Under the pieces are notes generated by a model. The model saw only the letters and a program-made list of their open reading frames with translations, searched no databases and was not told the origin of the DNA. Both the position numbers and the translations under genes were made by a program. From an uncultured Lachnospiraceae bacterium (lineage in GTDB: Bacteria; Bacillota; Clostridia; Lachnospirales; Lachnospiraceae), in the NCBI GenBank assembly GCA_902786515.1, contig CADADA010000018.1, positions 1 to 64,000 of the forward strand: a stretch of 64,000 nucleotides of DNA, given 5' to 3'. This document shows, piece after piece, positions 27,115-36,737 of the stretch. Numbering within the stretch: the first letter of the stretch is position 1; every line of letters starts with the position of its first letter.

Positions 27115-28101
27115 ATGAGTAATAAAATTGTTTTGAGTATATGTATACCATCATTTAACAGGGGACATAGAGCGTTTGAGTTAGTTGAAAGTATATTGCC
27201 GTTGTTAGAGCAATATAAAGAGATAGAAGTGGTAGTGTCTGATAATGGAAGTGAAAAAAATACTGATGGTTATAAAAAAATAGAAGAGATATGCCATGAC
27301 AGGATTAAATATAATAGATTTGAGGAAAACCAGTATTTTTGGGGAAATATAAATCAGGTATTAAAGATGGCATCAGGAGAGTTTGCGTTGCTGATAAGTG
27401 ATGAAGATAAGATTGTAAATGAAGCTGTTCCTTCATACATAGAATTATGCCGTAATAACAATAATGTTTCCGTAATAAGGAGCAATACTGAACGGACATA
27501 TTGGAGAATACAAGATGGTTATGTAAAAAAAGGAATTGAAGCGATTAAGAAATTCTATATGCTTAATAACTATATCTCAGGAGTTATATACAATCGGAGG
27601 ATTGTGACAGATGATGTATTGGAGCGACTTTATGATGTATTTAATAATAACATAGCATACAGATTTTATCCTCATGAAGTGATTGATGCCTATTGTGTTG
27701 TAAATGGTGATGTTATTAGCTGTGGAACAAGGCTGATAGAAGAGGGAGAGGAAGAAAAAGAGCAGGACGAGGGTGCTTTGCCACAGAAAAAGTCAGATTT
27801 GAGGGATTATAATACCTATGCGAGCCGGTTACAGCAGCAGCATGGATTTGTTCAGGTTATAAAAGATTTATGGTGTGCAGGAGAAGGAGAAAAGGCACAA
27901 ATGTTTCTAAGGGCAATCACTAAAACTAGATTTTTGTATGATATAACAAGGGATATTTTAAATACAAATGATGAGGATTTTAAAAACGAGCTTTCGATGT
28001 TAAAGGAAGCAAGTATGGATGATTTAAAGTATTTAAATTTGGCAGTTATTAATAACAATATTGATATGTGGATAGAATTTATAGACGAAACAATGAAATA
28101 A
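27115..28101 (+). CDS. GT2 glycosyltransferase
   Basis: GT-A fold transferase of 328 residues: VLSICIPSFNRGHRAFELVE, VVSDNGSEKNTDG near 42, and the metal-site-like LISDEDKIV near 92. The C-terminal third (about 200-328) is helical, with a charged low-complexity stretch (EEGEEEKEQDEG). GGGAGG precedes the ATG at 27115. The downstream methyltransferase starts 25 bp later. Likely adds one sugar in the same glycan. Confidence 0.85.
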   Translation: MSNKIVLSICIPSFNRGHRAFELVESILPLLEQYKEIEVVVSDNGSEKNTDGYKKIEEICHDRIKYNRFEENQYFWGNINQVLKMASGEFALLISDEDKIVNEAVPSYIELCRNNNNVSVIRSNTERTYWRIQDGYVKKGIEAIKKFYMLNNYISGVIYNRRIVTDDVLERLYDVFNNNIAYRFYPHEVIDAYCVVNGDVISCGTRLIEEGEEEKEQDEGALPQKKSDLRDYNTYASRLQQQHGFVQVIKDLWCAGEGEKAQMFLRAITKTRFLYDITRDILNTNDEDFKNELSMLKEASMDDLKYLNLAVINNNIDMWIEFIDETMK

Positions 28102-28126
28102 AAAAGGACATAAAGGAGCAAAACTT

Positions 28127-28795
28127 ATGGAAGTGAAGACAATTAGCAGTGAATGGGAGACTATACATCAGAGAAGAGGATGGGGGAGATATCCCAGCGA
28201 AACGGTAATACGTTTTGTGGCAAGGAATTTTTATCAAATGGATAGAGAGAATGTGAAGATACTTGATTTTGGATGTGGTCAAGGAGCACACACATGGTAT
28301 TTGTCAAGGGAAGGATTCGACACCTATGCGTTTGATGGCTCGCAGTCAGCTGTTGATAAGGCAGTGCAATTTTTGGAAAATGAAGGGTTACGTGCTCATT
28401 TGGATGTAATGGATGGTGCAAATATATCGTATCAGGATGACTATTTTGATGCAGTAATAGACAGTGCATGTATAGGTCATAATATGATAAAAGATATTAA
28501 GAGAATGTATTCGGAGATATACAGGATTTTAAAAAAAGAGGGAAAACTGTTTACCACATTTTTCTCAACAAAGACAACAGGTTTTGGAACAGGTGAGTGT
28601 TTAGAACATAATACATATAAGTCTGTAGAGGCAGGACCGTTGCAAGGGGTGGGGGTTGTTCATTTTTGGGATAAAAATGAATTTAGTGAAATTGTGAAAG
28701 GAGCAGGTTTTAAAAACATAGAAATAGAAAATTCTATCTATACCAATAATGGTAATTACATAGACAGCTATGTCCTTACGGCAACAAAATTATAA
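28127..28795 (+). CDS. SAM-dependent methyltransferase
   Basis: Class I methyltransferase of 222 residues. ILDFGCGQGAHTWYL is motif I near residue 45, followed by YAFDGSQSAVDKA, DYFDAVIDSACIGH and EIYRILKKEGKLF. This is the Methyltransf_11/25 layout used for sugar or small-molecule methylation. AAGGAG precedes the ATG. Its last 6 bases overlap the convergent gene 28790-29455. A role in O- or N-methylating a glycan sugar is inferred from context. Confidence 0.88.
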   Translation: MEVKTISSEWETIHQRRGWGRYPSETVIRFVARNFYQMDRENVKILDFGCGQGAHTWYLSREGFDTYAFDGSQSAVDKAVQFLENEGLRAHLDVMDGANISYQDDYFDAVIDSACIGHNMIKDIKRMYSEIYRILKKEGKLFTTFFSTKTTGFGTGECLEHNTYKSVEAGPLQGVGVVHFWDKNEFSEIVKGAGFKNIEIENSIYTNNGNYIDSYVLTATKL

Positions 28796-29455
28796 AGAGT
28801 GAAAGTATTCGTCGATGAATTTTTTTCTCTCTTTATAATATTCTTTAAGATCAGGAAAACCGTCATCGTGAATACACCACGGCTTTTCCATATATGGGAC
28901 GACAATATCGTATCCTCTGTTTCTGAACTCAAAACTTTGCGAAACATCATAAAAGTCCCATTTATCAAATAAATCTTCCCGCCATGGAATATCATATTGC
29001 GTGGCAATTAACAGTCCGTCCAATGCTTCAACCTTTTCATATGGTTTAGCAGGAGTGTCAAGTGAAAAATGTGACAAATGGTATATATTACAGCTGTATA
29101 ACATTCCGATTCTTTTTTGATGCAGCATAATAGCATTATCAGCTAATTTTTTCACCCCAACCATACCGATAGCACCAATATTTTTGTTTTGAAAAATATC
29201 GATAATATGAAATAAAAAATCAGTTTCGATAAGCATAACGTCATGATGCATATATATTTTATATTTTGCATCACTAGAATTCATTGCCCTGTTGTATCCG
29301 GATGTCATACTACAGGCATCAGTTATAGTGATTAACTCAACCGCATACCCTTCCGGTATGGTTAATCGATTAATATAATGGGCGGATTCATTGGCATATT
29401 GTGTATCATTGGTACACATGATAAAACAAAATTTATGTGGATTGATGGATTTCAT
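28790..29455 (-). CDS. StrF-type (Glyco_tranf_2_5) glycosyltransferase
   Basis: A 221-residue GT-A-like transferase. Features are ITDACSMTSGYNRAMNSSDA near 48, KYKIYMHHDVMLIE near 70 (replacing the usual DxD), LDGLLIATQYDIPWREDLF near 150, and KPWCIHDDG near 197. It is clearly homologous to the C-terminal half of the gene at 35227-36579. There the same domain is fused to a helical N-terminal region. Here that region is the separate upstream gene 29433-30140, which overlaps this one by 23 bp. Confidence 0.8.
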   Translation of the reverse strand: MKSINPHKFCFIMCTNDTQYANESAHYINRLTIPEGYAVELITITDACSMTSGYNRAMNSSDAKYKIYMHHDVMLIETDFLFHIIDIFQNKNIGAIGMVGVKKLADNAIMLHQKRIGMLYSCNIYHLSHFSLDTPAKPYEKVEALDGLLIATQYDIPWREDLFDKWDFYDVSQSFEFRNRGYDIVVPYMEKPWCIHDDGFPDLKEYYKERKKFIDEYFHSL

Positions 29456-30140
29456 ATTCTTTTCTTAACCTTTCTGTATTCTCGGACGGATGTCTGACAA
29501 GGCTTAAATAATATAATGCAAGCCGGTAATCACCGCTCAGTGATGCAAGTTGGGATAATATGCATAAAGCGTTCTCATTGTCCGGATCAATTTCATGAAG
29601 ATATTTTGTGAGTGAATAAGTATAGGTAAGTGCATTTAATTTTGTGAAATAAGCTATAAGCTTGTTCAGTAACACTATTTTATCGTATGATGATACATGG
29701 ATTATATAGTTTAGCATAAAAACAGATACATGCTGCTCAATAATATATTGACAGATGAATGACAGAGCATTCGTGTCATCAGTAAATTCTACACGCCACA
29801 GATAAAATTTCAATTGTTTGACAATATGGATAATTTCATCTATGGATTTACCGGTATCCAAAATCGTATAAGGTACTCTGGAATTTTCCTCCTCTGTGTA
29901 AATCATCATTATAATAGACATATAAGCAAAATCATGCTTAAGACAATAGGTATCTTTAAATGTCGGATTATTGAATAATACTTTTAGCCTGTTGTATGAT
30001 TCAGGTGTCTTTGAAGCCAGACATTTATCAATTTCTTTTTTATATTGTATCATCTCCGGGTCGTGATTCTTGTGCCATTCATATTCATACTCTTCACTTA
30101 ACAATGCATACTCTTCTGAAGTATAATCAGTATCAGCCAT
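29433..30140 (-). CDS. Helical TPR-like protein paired with glycosyltransferase
   Basis: An alpha-helical protein of about 235 residues with a TPR-like C-terminal end (YTYSLTKYLHEIDPDNENAL, then LSQLASLSGDYRLALYYLSL). The start is the ATG complementary to 30138-30140, which has AAAGGA correctly upstream. The longer open frame to 30206 precedes that ribosome site and is not supported. It overlaps the following glycosyltransferase by 23 bp. The equivalent region is fused to a glycosyltransferase at 35227-36579, so it probably forms a complex with its neighbour, perhaps presenting the protein acceptor. Confidence 0.72.
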   Translation of the reverse strand: MADTDYTSEEYALLSEEYEYEWHKNHDPEMIQYKKEIDKCLASKTPESYNRLKVLFNNPTFKDTYCLKHDFAYMSIIMMIYTEEENSRVPYTILDTGKSIDEIIHIVKQLKFYLWRVEFTDDTNALSFICQYIIEQHVSVFMLNYIIHVSSYDKIVLLNKLIAYFTKLNALTYTYSLTKYLHEIDPDNENALCILSQLASLSGDYRLALYYLSLVRHPSENTERLRKEYEIHQST

Positions 30141-30242
30141 AAGGGTTGTTCCTTTCAAGATTGTAATATAATAAATATTATAGAATATCATTGACTGTTT
30201 TATCAATCATTTTTAATAAAAAATGAATAATATATATACGAT

Positions 30243-30269
30243 TAAGAAAAAAATGATAATATCCGATAA
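30243..30269 (+). promoter_or_regulatory. Possible sigma-28-type promoter
   Basis: TAAGAAAA (30243-30250), an 11-base spacer and TCCGATAA (30262-30269) keep the sigma-28 spacing and most of its -10 element. It is 31 bp upstream of the ATG at 30300. The -35 half is weak. Confidence 0.5.
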
Positions 30270-30299
30270 CTAATACAGAAAAAAATGGAGGAAAAAAAT

Positions 30300-32516
30300 A
30301 TGACTTCGCAAATGAATGATACAGCTGACGAGAGTGGTTCTTTAAGAATAATATCAAGAGCGGATGAGTATCACGGATTATTGTGTGAATTGGAAAAAGA
30401 GATTGAGCAGCAACCGGTGGACATTGCTGAGAAATGGCTTGATGAACTGTATTGCAATAAACCTGTCAGATTAAAATGGTACTTGATGAAAGCAAATTTA
30501 ATGTTGCGTAAAGGGATTTCTCCGGAAAAAGTGAAATTATACATAGAAAATAAATGTATGCCATGCTATCTCTATGAAGATGTTGCTGGGTATTTTCAAA
30601 TGTTGTGCAAGCTGTCACGCTTGATTGGAAATGAACTTGATGAGAAGAGGTATGTATATCAGTATTACAGAATGATAGAGTATTTTGGAGGGGAGCAAAA
30701 TCTTAATACTCCGACGGATTTACAATTAGAACGCTTATGTGTTCAAGTATGTGATGAGTCCTGCAATAATATTGATGTGTGGAAAAAGTTGTGCGATTTA
30801 TTATATATAACGAATGATGTATATTTGTATGTTGTGGCGTGTTCGGTATTGAAACAGAAGTTTGAGTATGATTATGGAAGAGGTATACAAAAACCTAATT
30901 TAGCATATTTGATTGAACAACTTAAAGGCAATCATAGTGATGCTTTTATTATTCTTGATGCGGATAATTCTGTTAAAGCAACTTTTTTGTATTATGCATT
31001 GAAGTTATTGAAAAAAGATGTGTATCTGCAATCTGACCTGATGTCTGTTGGAGAGAATGATCTATATAATATTTTCATGTCGGGAAATCAGTTTGAAAAG
31101 TACAGTCATCCTGCAGTCAATGGAACGGTACTGGAGCGTTTGTCATGCACAGAGGGTGATTACTTTGAAGATAAAATGGCATACGGAAGATATGGAAGTT
31201 ATCTGAGTTATATTTCTAACATATATTGCATGGGAAGGGAAGAGATTATCAGTCTGCTTAAAAAATCTCCGGAATGTAGGTTTTCAATATTAATTCCATG
31301 CAGGAGTGTTACGCATACGTTGGAAGCTGCTATCAGATCTTGTCTTAATCAGACATTTACCGGAAATTATGAGATTGTCGTAAGTGATAATTCATGTGGT
31401 GAAAATGAGATTAGACGTATATGTGAAAAGTTTCATGATTCAAGAATAAGGTATTTAAGAACACCGAGAGATTTGTCACTACCTAAAGCATTTGAATTTG
31501 CTTATTTGCAGTCAAAGGGAGATTTTGTGTTCTCATTGGGAGCAGATGATGGTATTTTCCCATGGGCTTTAGAGGAAATGGACGGGCTGATTCAAAGATA
31601 TCCTGATGAGGATATATTTTTATGGAGTGAAGCTTTTTACAAGTGGCCGGATTTGAACGAGAATATTTATAAAGGAAAGGGGAAAGTTGTATTTACCGCA
31701 GATAATGGTTACGTAAAGGGGAGTCCTGATGTACATTTTTATAATCCGGAAGCGATATTAAATAAATGTTTTTCACAGTATAATGCATTATATTTTCTTC
31801 CACAGTTGTATCATAATTCCGGTATCAGGAGAAGGTATCTGTATAATATGTATGAAAAATTAGGGACATTATGGTCGGGGTTTTCACAGGATATTTGCAT
31901 GGCTGTATTGATTGCAAATTCTGAAAAAAGGTTATGTTTTGCTGATAATGTTCTTACGATAACCGGTATTAGTAATGCTTCAATAGGGGCAGCATATATA
32001 ACACAGAATGAGGATTGTAATGGTGAGGATTCCATTCGAAATTTAACAACATTTTCTATAGGAACAAGGATACAGACGTATGTGGAAAGATTTTTTCCAA
32101 AAATAGGGTTACAAATAGGTGAACTATATGCGGGTATATTGTATGGGTATATGATTGGAGTTGTTCCAAAAAAAATATTGGATAGTGTGGATTGGAAAAT
32201 GCTTTACAAAACTGCTTCAGGTGAAATCATGAAAAATGATCCATTTGCAGATGCAAAAATCCATAGGATGAAGTATGCCGCATGGACCAGAGAAAGTGAG
32301 TTATCCGAATGGTTTGACAATGAAATATATCGCCCATTTATGGAACCGGAGAAGGAGAATGAGACAGCTGGAGAGGAGCAAAAGACAGAATTTGCATACG
32401 TTTGCGTTGGAAGTGAACGATTTGATATTGCATATGATGAGGTGTCTGATATTTATAAAGCGTCAAATTTAGTTAAAATTTTCGGTGTAAACGGAGTTGA
32501 TGAAAAGGAGAAATAA
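30300..32516 (+). CDS. Large GT2 glycosyltransferase with helical N-terminus
   Basis: A protein of about 738 residues. The first 320 or so are helical and without a motif I can name. A GT-A domain follows: FSILIPCRSVTHTLEAAI near 335, VVSDNSCGENE near 362, and FSLGADDGIFPWALEEM near 413 with the DD metal site. The C-terminal 200 residues are helical and probably acceptor-related. ATG 30300 is preferred over the in-frame ATG 30285 because GGAGG (30287-30291) is 8 bases before it. The next gene's ATG overlaps its stop. A sigma-28-like promoter precedes it. Confidence 0.85.
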   Translation: MTSQMNDTADESGSLRIISRADEYHGLLCELEKEIEQQPVDIAEKWLDELYCNKPVRLKWYLMKANLMLRKGISPEKVKLYIENKCMPCYLYEDVAGYFQMLCKLSRLIGNELDEKRYVYQYYRMIEYFGGEQNLNTPTDLQLERLCVQVCDESCNNIDVWKKLCDLLYITNDVYLYVVACSVLKQKFEYDYGRGIQKPNLAYLIEQLKGNHSDAFIILDADNSVKATFLYYALKLLKKDVYLQSDLMSVGENDLYNIFMSGNQFEKYSHPAVNGTVLERLSCTEGDYFEDKMAYGRYGSYLSYISNIYCMGREEIISLLKKSPECRFSILIPCRSVTHTLEAAIRSCLNQTFTGNYEIVVSDNSCGENEIRRICEKFHDSRIRYLRTPRDLSLPKAFEFAYLQSKGDFVFSLGADDGIFPWALEEMDGLIQRYPDEDIFLWSEAFYKWPDLNENIYKGKGKVVFTADNGYVKGSPDVHFYNPEAILNKCFSQYNALYFLPQLYHNSGIRRRYLYNMYEKLGTLWSGFSQDICMAVLIANSEKRLCFADNVLTITGISNASIGAAYITQNEDCNGEDSIRNLTTFSIGTRIQTYVERFFPKIGLQIGELYAGILYGYMIGVVPKKILDSVDWKMLYKTASGEIMKNDPFADAKIHRMKYAAWTRESELSEWFDNEIYRPFMEPEKENETAGEEQKTEFAYVCVGSERFDIAYDEVSDIYKASNLVKIFGVNGVDEKEK

Positions 32517-33436
32517 TGCGTGCTATTTTAACTGGTGCAACGGGGTTTGTCGGTAAGTACCTGACAAAATATCTTTTAGAGCAGGGATATGAAGTAACGC
32601 TTATCGTTAGAGAACCATCAAAGCTGTTGCGTGAATTGAAGAAAAATGTTTATATCATACAGGGTGATATGTCAGATTTAAAAAATTTAGATAATAGTGA
32701 TTTCAACAATAAAACATTTGATTATTTTTTTCATTTTGGATGGGAGGGAACATCAGGAATCGGCAGAGGGGATGTAAATTTACAACTTAATAATGTAATG
32801 CATTCTGTAGAGGCTGTCAGACTGGCGGCAAGACTTGGTTGTAAAAGATTTATCAATGCGGGAAGTATAATGGAATTTGAATCAATATGCTATATGAAAG
32901 AAAATGGAGCATATCCGGGACTGGCAAATATTTATTCTACTGCGAAATTTGCAGCAGATGCCATGTGCAAAACAGTGGCTGCTGATGAAAAAATAGATTA
33001 TATCAATATTATTATTTCAAATATATTCGGTCCGGGGGAAAATTCTCGCAGACTGATTAATGTATTACTAAGAAAAATGATGTTGAATGAGCCTGTGGAA
33101 CTAACTGAGGGGACACAGCTTTACGATTTTATTTATATTATGGATGCGGTGAGGGGGATTGTACTTGCAGGAACAAAAGGGAAAAGCAATACTTCGTATT
33201 ATTTGGGTAATGTAGAACAGTTACCACTTAAGGATTATATTATCAGGATGAGGGATGCATTGCTAAGTAAGTCAGAACTTCGATTCGGAAAAATCCCCAT
33301 GCCTCAGATTCAAGTACAGTATGATGAATTTACGACAAATTTGTTATATGAATTAGGTTTTAAATGTCAGGTAGGATTTGAAGAGGGAATTACGTATATG
33401 AGAGATTGGCTGAAAAAGGAGGAGGATAACAGATGA
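32516..33436 (+). CDS. NAD-dependent epimerase/dehydratase (SDR)
   Basis: Extended short-chain dehydrogenase of 306 residues. GATGFVG lies at residues 7-13 for the dinucleotide, and the catalytic pair YSTAK is near 141-145. It resembles deoxysugar 4-reductases and epimerases. The next gene, overlapping by 4 bp, is an RmlC-type 3,5-epimerase, so the two probably modify a 4-keto-6-deoxysugar nucleotide. The 4,6-dehydratase producing that substrate is not beside them in this window. Confidence 0.88.
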   Translation: MRAILTGATGFVGKYLTKYLLEQGYEVTLIVREPSKLLRELKKNVYIIQGDMSDLKNLDNSDFNNKTFDYFFHFGWEGTSGIGRGDVNLQLNNVMHSVEAVRLAARLGCKRFINAGSIMEFESICYMKENGAYPGLANIYSTAKFAADAMCKTVAADEKIDYINIIISNIFGPGENSRRLINVLLRKMMLNEPVELTEGTQLYDFIYIMDAVRGIVLAGTKGKSNTSYYLGNVEQLPLKDYIIRMRDALLSKSELRFGKIPMPQIQVQYDEFTTNLLYELGFKCQVGFEEGITYMRDWLKKEEDNR

Positions 33437-33996
33437 TTAGTGATTTTAAGATAAAGAGTGATTTTGAGATGGAAGGGGTAGGAATCATTTCACCGTTTTA
33501 TCGTGAGGATGAAAGAGGGTACTTTTTAAAAGATTACGAAAAAAATGCATTAAATGAAATGGGGATAGAAGGTGAAGTGTCAGAAGTGTTTGAGACATGT
33601 TCTAAGAAAAATGTTATACGAGGTATGCATTTTCAAACAATTCGGCCACAAGTGAAACTTATAAGGGTCATAAGAGGCAGAATAAGGGATGTCATTGTGG
33701 ATTTGAGGGCGGATTCATTAACTTTTGGACAATACATGGCAGTAGAGCTGTCACATGAATTATTTGAAACACTTGTAATTCCCAGGGGATTTGCCCATGG
33801 GTTTGAGGTAATGTCTGATGAGGCTATTACACTGTATAAGTGTATAGGAGATTATTCTAAAGAATCGGATACCGGTATACGCTGGAATGACAGAGATGTG
33901 GGAATTGATTGGCACACGAAGATACCAATAATATCAAGAAAGGATTCTGAACTTATGACGTTTAAGGAGTTTAAAGAATTATATGGTGGTCTATGA
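33433..33996 (+). CDS. RmlC-type dTDP-4-dehydrorhamnose 3,5-epimerase family
   Basis: Cupin of 187 residues with family features: ERGYFLKDYEKNAL near 27, VIRGMHFQ near 62 (catalytic His), and IPRGFAHGFEVMSDEA near 115. The epimerase inverts C3 and/or C5 of a 4-keto-6-deoxyhexose nucleotide. Coupled by ATGA overlap to the SDR at 32516. dTDP, CDP or GDP sugar cannot be decided. The size is typical of the family. Confidence 0.9.
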   Translation: MISDFKIKSDFEMEGVGIISPFYREDERGYFLKDYEKNALNEMGIEGEVSEVFETCSKKNVIRGMHFQTIRPQVKLIRVIRGRIRDVIVDLRADSLTFGQYMAVELSHELFETLVIPRGFAHGFEVMSDEAITLYKCIGDYSKESDTGIRWNDRDVGIDWHTKIPIISRKDSELMTFKEFKELYGGL

Positions 33997-34027
33997 TATA
34001 ATTAAAACGTACGAAAGGTGAGCAAGA

Positions 34028-35134
34028 GTGAATTTATTAAACTGTATTGTGGTGAATGTTGCAGACAGAAAGATGACGGAGGAACGCATTCATACTAAGT
34101 ATGATGTAACCATACAGTCCGGATGTTCTGCTACGGATAAAAGGATAGCTGATTTATCGGATGACATAGGCGAAAATATTTCAGATAAAAACAGTTATTA
34201 TAGTGAATTTACAGCAATGTATTGGATATGGAAACATAAAAAGGCAGATTATATCGGATGGGGACATTATAGGAGAACTTTAGTGTTGGAAGAAGCAGAG
34301 CTGGAAAAACTGATGGAGGAAGGTTATGATGTTGTAATGCCTGCTCCTATGGTTTTTGATACTAGTATTGAGAAACAGTATAAGGAATGTTCACCGTCAG
34401 ATACATGGGATACAATGATAGAGGTGGTAAAAGAGCTGTATCCAAATGAAGCAGACTTAATTGTTGAATTATTCAGGTCAAATATTTTGTTTCCTTGTTG
34501 TCTGGGTGTGTATACATATGATTATTTTGACAGCTTTTGCAGATGGGTATTCCCAATTTTGGATGAAACATTCCGCAGGGTAGGAGACCAATGGGATACA
34601 TACCAAAAAAGATATCCGGCATTTCTAGGCGAAAGATTGTATTCTGTTTTTTTTGCTTTGTATGGTATGGAAAAGAAGTATAAGGTTGTTTCTTACAAAG
34701 TCTATGATTCAGATAACGATACTATTAATAGTTTTCAGAAAATGTCAATGTCTGAGCTTTGTCAAAGACTGGAAGATTTTTTAAAACAAAGACATTTGCA
34801 TAATGCAAAAGTATTCATATCGGATATAATTAAATCTGATTCAAAGTTGATAGAAAAAGTCGAATTTATACAGATTGCATACATGATATTTTTAATGGAA
34901 CAGGAAAATAGAGAGCGGGGTAATTTTTTTGGCAGAGATATTACAGATGTGGAATATCTTAGATTGGTATATAGTCAGTTAATATGTCTGCTGAAAGAGG
35001 TTAATAAGGAAAATCTGGATGTCTTGAGATTGTTTATGGACGATAATGGTGTGTCAACGTATTTTGTAAAAAATATGATGCTTGCTCATGAAATTGAAAA
35101 TGAAGCGGTATCCGTTTTCTGCAATCAAAGATAG
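34028..35134 (+). CDS. DUF4422 glycosyltransferase
   Basis: A 368-residue protein. The N-terminal 240 residues match DUF4422, a glycosyltransferase-like domain of capsule and exopolysaccharide loci: NSYYSEFTAMYWIWKHKKAD, then YIGWGHYRR near 84. LGERLYSVFFAL near 205 is also typical. The remaining 120 residues are helical. GTG at 34028 follows AAAGGTGAG. It ends 92 bp before a convergent gene. Acts in the cytoplasm on an unknown acceptor. Confidence 0.8.
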   Translation: MNLLNCIVVNVADRKMTEERIHTKYDVTIQSGCSATDKRIADLSDDIGENISDKNSYYSEFTAMYWIWKHKKADYIGWGHYRRTLVLEEAELEKLMEEGYDVVMPAPMVFDTSIEKQYKECSPSDTWDTMIEVVKELYPNEADLIVELFRSNILFPCCLGVYTYDYFDSFCRWVFPILDETFRRVGDQWDTYQKRYPAFLGERLYSVFFALYGMEKKYKVVSYKVYDSDNDTINSFQKMSMSELCQRLEDFLKQRHLHNAKVFISDIIKSDSKLIEKVEFIQIAYMIFLMEQENRERGNFFGRDITDVEYLRLVYSQLICLLKEVNKENLDVLRLFMDDNGVSTYFVKNMMLAHEIENEAVSVFCNQR

Positions 35135-35154
35135 TTCTTTTCATTAAATCTTCG

Positions 35155-35213
35155 CAGGCATATTCAGTCCAATTGTATTTTTTAACTACCTTCTTTCTGT
35201 AACAATATGCCTG
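35155..35213. repeat. Inverted repeat between convergent genes
   Basis: CAGGCATATT (35155-35164) and AATATGCCTG (35204-35213) are exact complements separated by 39 bases. It lies between the convergent stops at 35134 and 35227 and could form a bidirectional terminator-like stem. No U-tract abuts it. Confidence 0.4.
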
Positions 35214-35226
35214 TGATGTTATGATT

Positions 35227-36579
35227 TCAGAGTAAACTGCCGTATTCTTTTTGAAATATGGACTGATATTTGGTGAAGTCTAACTCCAGTGTTTTATTAC
35301 ATTTTTGTTCATGCAGACACCACGGGAATGACTGGTTTGCAACTACGACAGAATATCCTTTTTTTTGAAATTCCATACTCTGTGACATATCATAATAATG
35401 CCAGCCGTCAAATAAATCTTCTCTCCAAGGAATGTCGTATTGTGTTGCCAGAAATACACCGTCTAATACACACACATTTTTATATGGTTCACTAAATGGA
35501 TTTGTAAGGGTGTGTTCTCTTGTAATAACAGTGTCCTGATAGATATTGCGATAATCATCTATTCCGTTGCTTTCCCACCATATAAAGCTTTTAGGCATGG
35601 TCTGTACACCGGCTACTCCTACCATGCCGATTGAGGGTGTTTTGAATATGTTTAATAATTCATAAAGCAGGTTTTGATTAATTAGCATGGTATCCTGATG
35701 AATGTATATTTTATATTTGGCATTTGTCTGATTACATCCGATATTGTAAGCCTCTGTCATAGAAGCAGCATTACGTATAGGATGAATGGTCAACTGACAA
35801 TTCTTTGGAATGTGCAGGTGGTTAATATAATACAGACATTCTACATACATATTCTCGTCAGAGACAGCAGTGATAACCGCAAAATCACCATCAGAATGAG
35901 TAACCTCCGCAATATTTGTTGATGGAATTGAGTAAAATTCATTTTTTGCATTATTTGACAGTTTTTTAAAGTATTGATAATCTGAATCTCTGTTCTGGTT
36001 TTTAAAAAAGTTCATTAATTTCGTATAAACAATTGATGGAGAAAAGCAGGTTTTTTGTATCATGTAGTTAATTACATCAGGGGATATGCTATGTTTATCA
36101 ATAAAATCTGTCAAATCAGCTCCATCTGAAACGTTCATTTCACTTCTACGAATTAAAAATTTTAATGTGTAATATTCGGATTTTATTGAATCCAATGTTA
36201 TATTACGTGAAGGATATGGTTTTTCATTTTTTTTGACATCAAAAAGCATAATGGACAGCCAATGATATATAATACAGTTGTCATTATCTATCCATTTCGC
36301 AAAATCCAAGCTTTCAAAGAGGTGGGTAAGGCATATAAGACAGTACTCTGTTTGACCTTGCCTGATCCATGCAATGAATTGTTCTTTTAGCTCGTCATTT
36401 AATTTTGAAAAGTTAAACGTGATTTTCTGCTGATAGGATTGCAGATAGTTTTCAAGAGTCACACTGCTACCGGAATCTGCGTATCGTAATGCTTCAAGAT
36501 ACATCGTATATGCCAAAAGATATTTTCCATGTTCTTCTAACCCGTTTCCAACAATTAAATAGTTTTCAAAAGTATTCAT
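35227..36579 (-). CDS. TPR-like/StrF-type glycosyltransferase fusion
   Basis: A protein of about 450 residues. The N-terminal 230 or so are helical. The C-terminal half is a Glyco_tranf_2_5 domain with NAASMTEAYNIGCNQTNAKY, KIYIHQDTMLIN, LDGVFLATQYDIPWREDLF and FPWCLHEQ. It is the fused counterpart of the two genes at 28790-30140. The start is the ATG complementary to 36577-36579, with AGGAG at the right distance upstream. The longer frame to 36633 contains that ribosome site within it. Divergent from the gene at 36738. Confidence 0.8.
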   Translation of the reverse strand: MNTFENYLIVGNGLEEHGKYLLAYTMYLEALRYADSGSSVTLENYLQSYQQKITFNFSKLNDELKEQFIAWIRQGQTEYCLICLTHLFESLDFAKWIDNDNCIIYHWLSIMLFDVKKNEKPYPSRNITLDSIKSEYYTLKFLIRRSEMNVSDGADLTDFIDKHSISPDVINYMIQKTCFSPSIVYTKLMNFFKNQNRDSDYQYFKKLSNNAKNEFYSIPSTNIAEVTHSDGDFAVITAVSDENMYVECLYYINHLHIPKNCQLTIHPIRNAASMTEAYNIGCNQTNAKYKIYIHQDTMLINQNLLYELLNIFKTPSIGMVGVAGVQTMPKSFIWWESNGIDDYRNIYQDTVITREHTLTNPFSEPYKNVCVLDGVFLATQYDIPWREDLFDGWHYYDMSQSMEFQKKGYSVVVANQSFPWCLHEQKCNKTLELDFTKYQSIFQKEYGSLL

Positions 36580-36690
36580 ACGTCTGTTCTCCTGATATAC
36601 CGATTGGAGGATAATATGTTTAAAGTATAGCATAATTATAGGGAAAAATAAAGGGATTTGGAAGATAATATGTTAATCTGTGGGATTGTG

Positions 36691-36699
36691 TGATATAAT
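36691..36699 (+). promoter_or_regulatory. Extended -10 promoter element
   Basis: TGATATAAT gives an extended -10 box with TATAAT at 36694-36699. It is about 40 bp upstream of the ATG at 36738 in the divergent intergenic region. No convincing -35 is needed for this promoter class and none is obvious. Confidence 0.5.
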
Positions 36700-36737
36700 T
36701 GGTACTAGATGGTGAACGTATTTTGGGAGGAAGAAAC

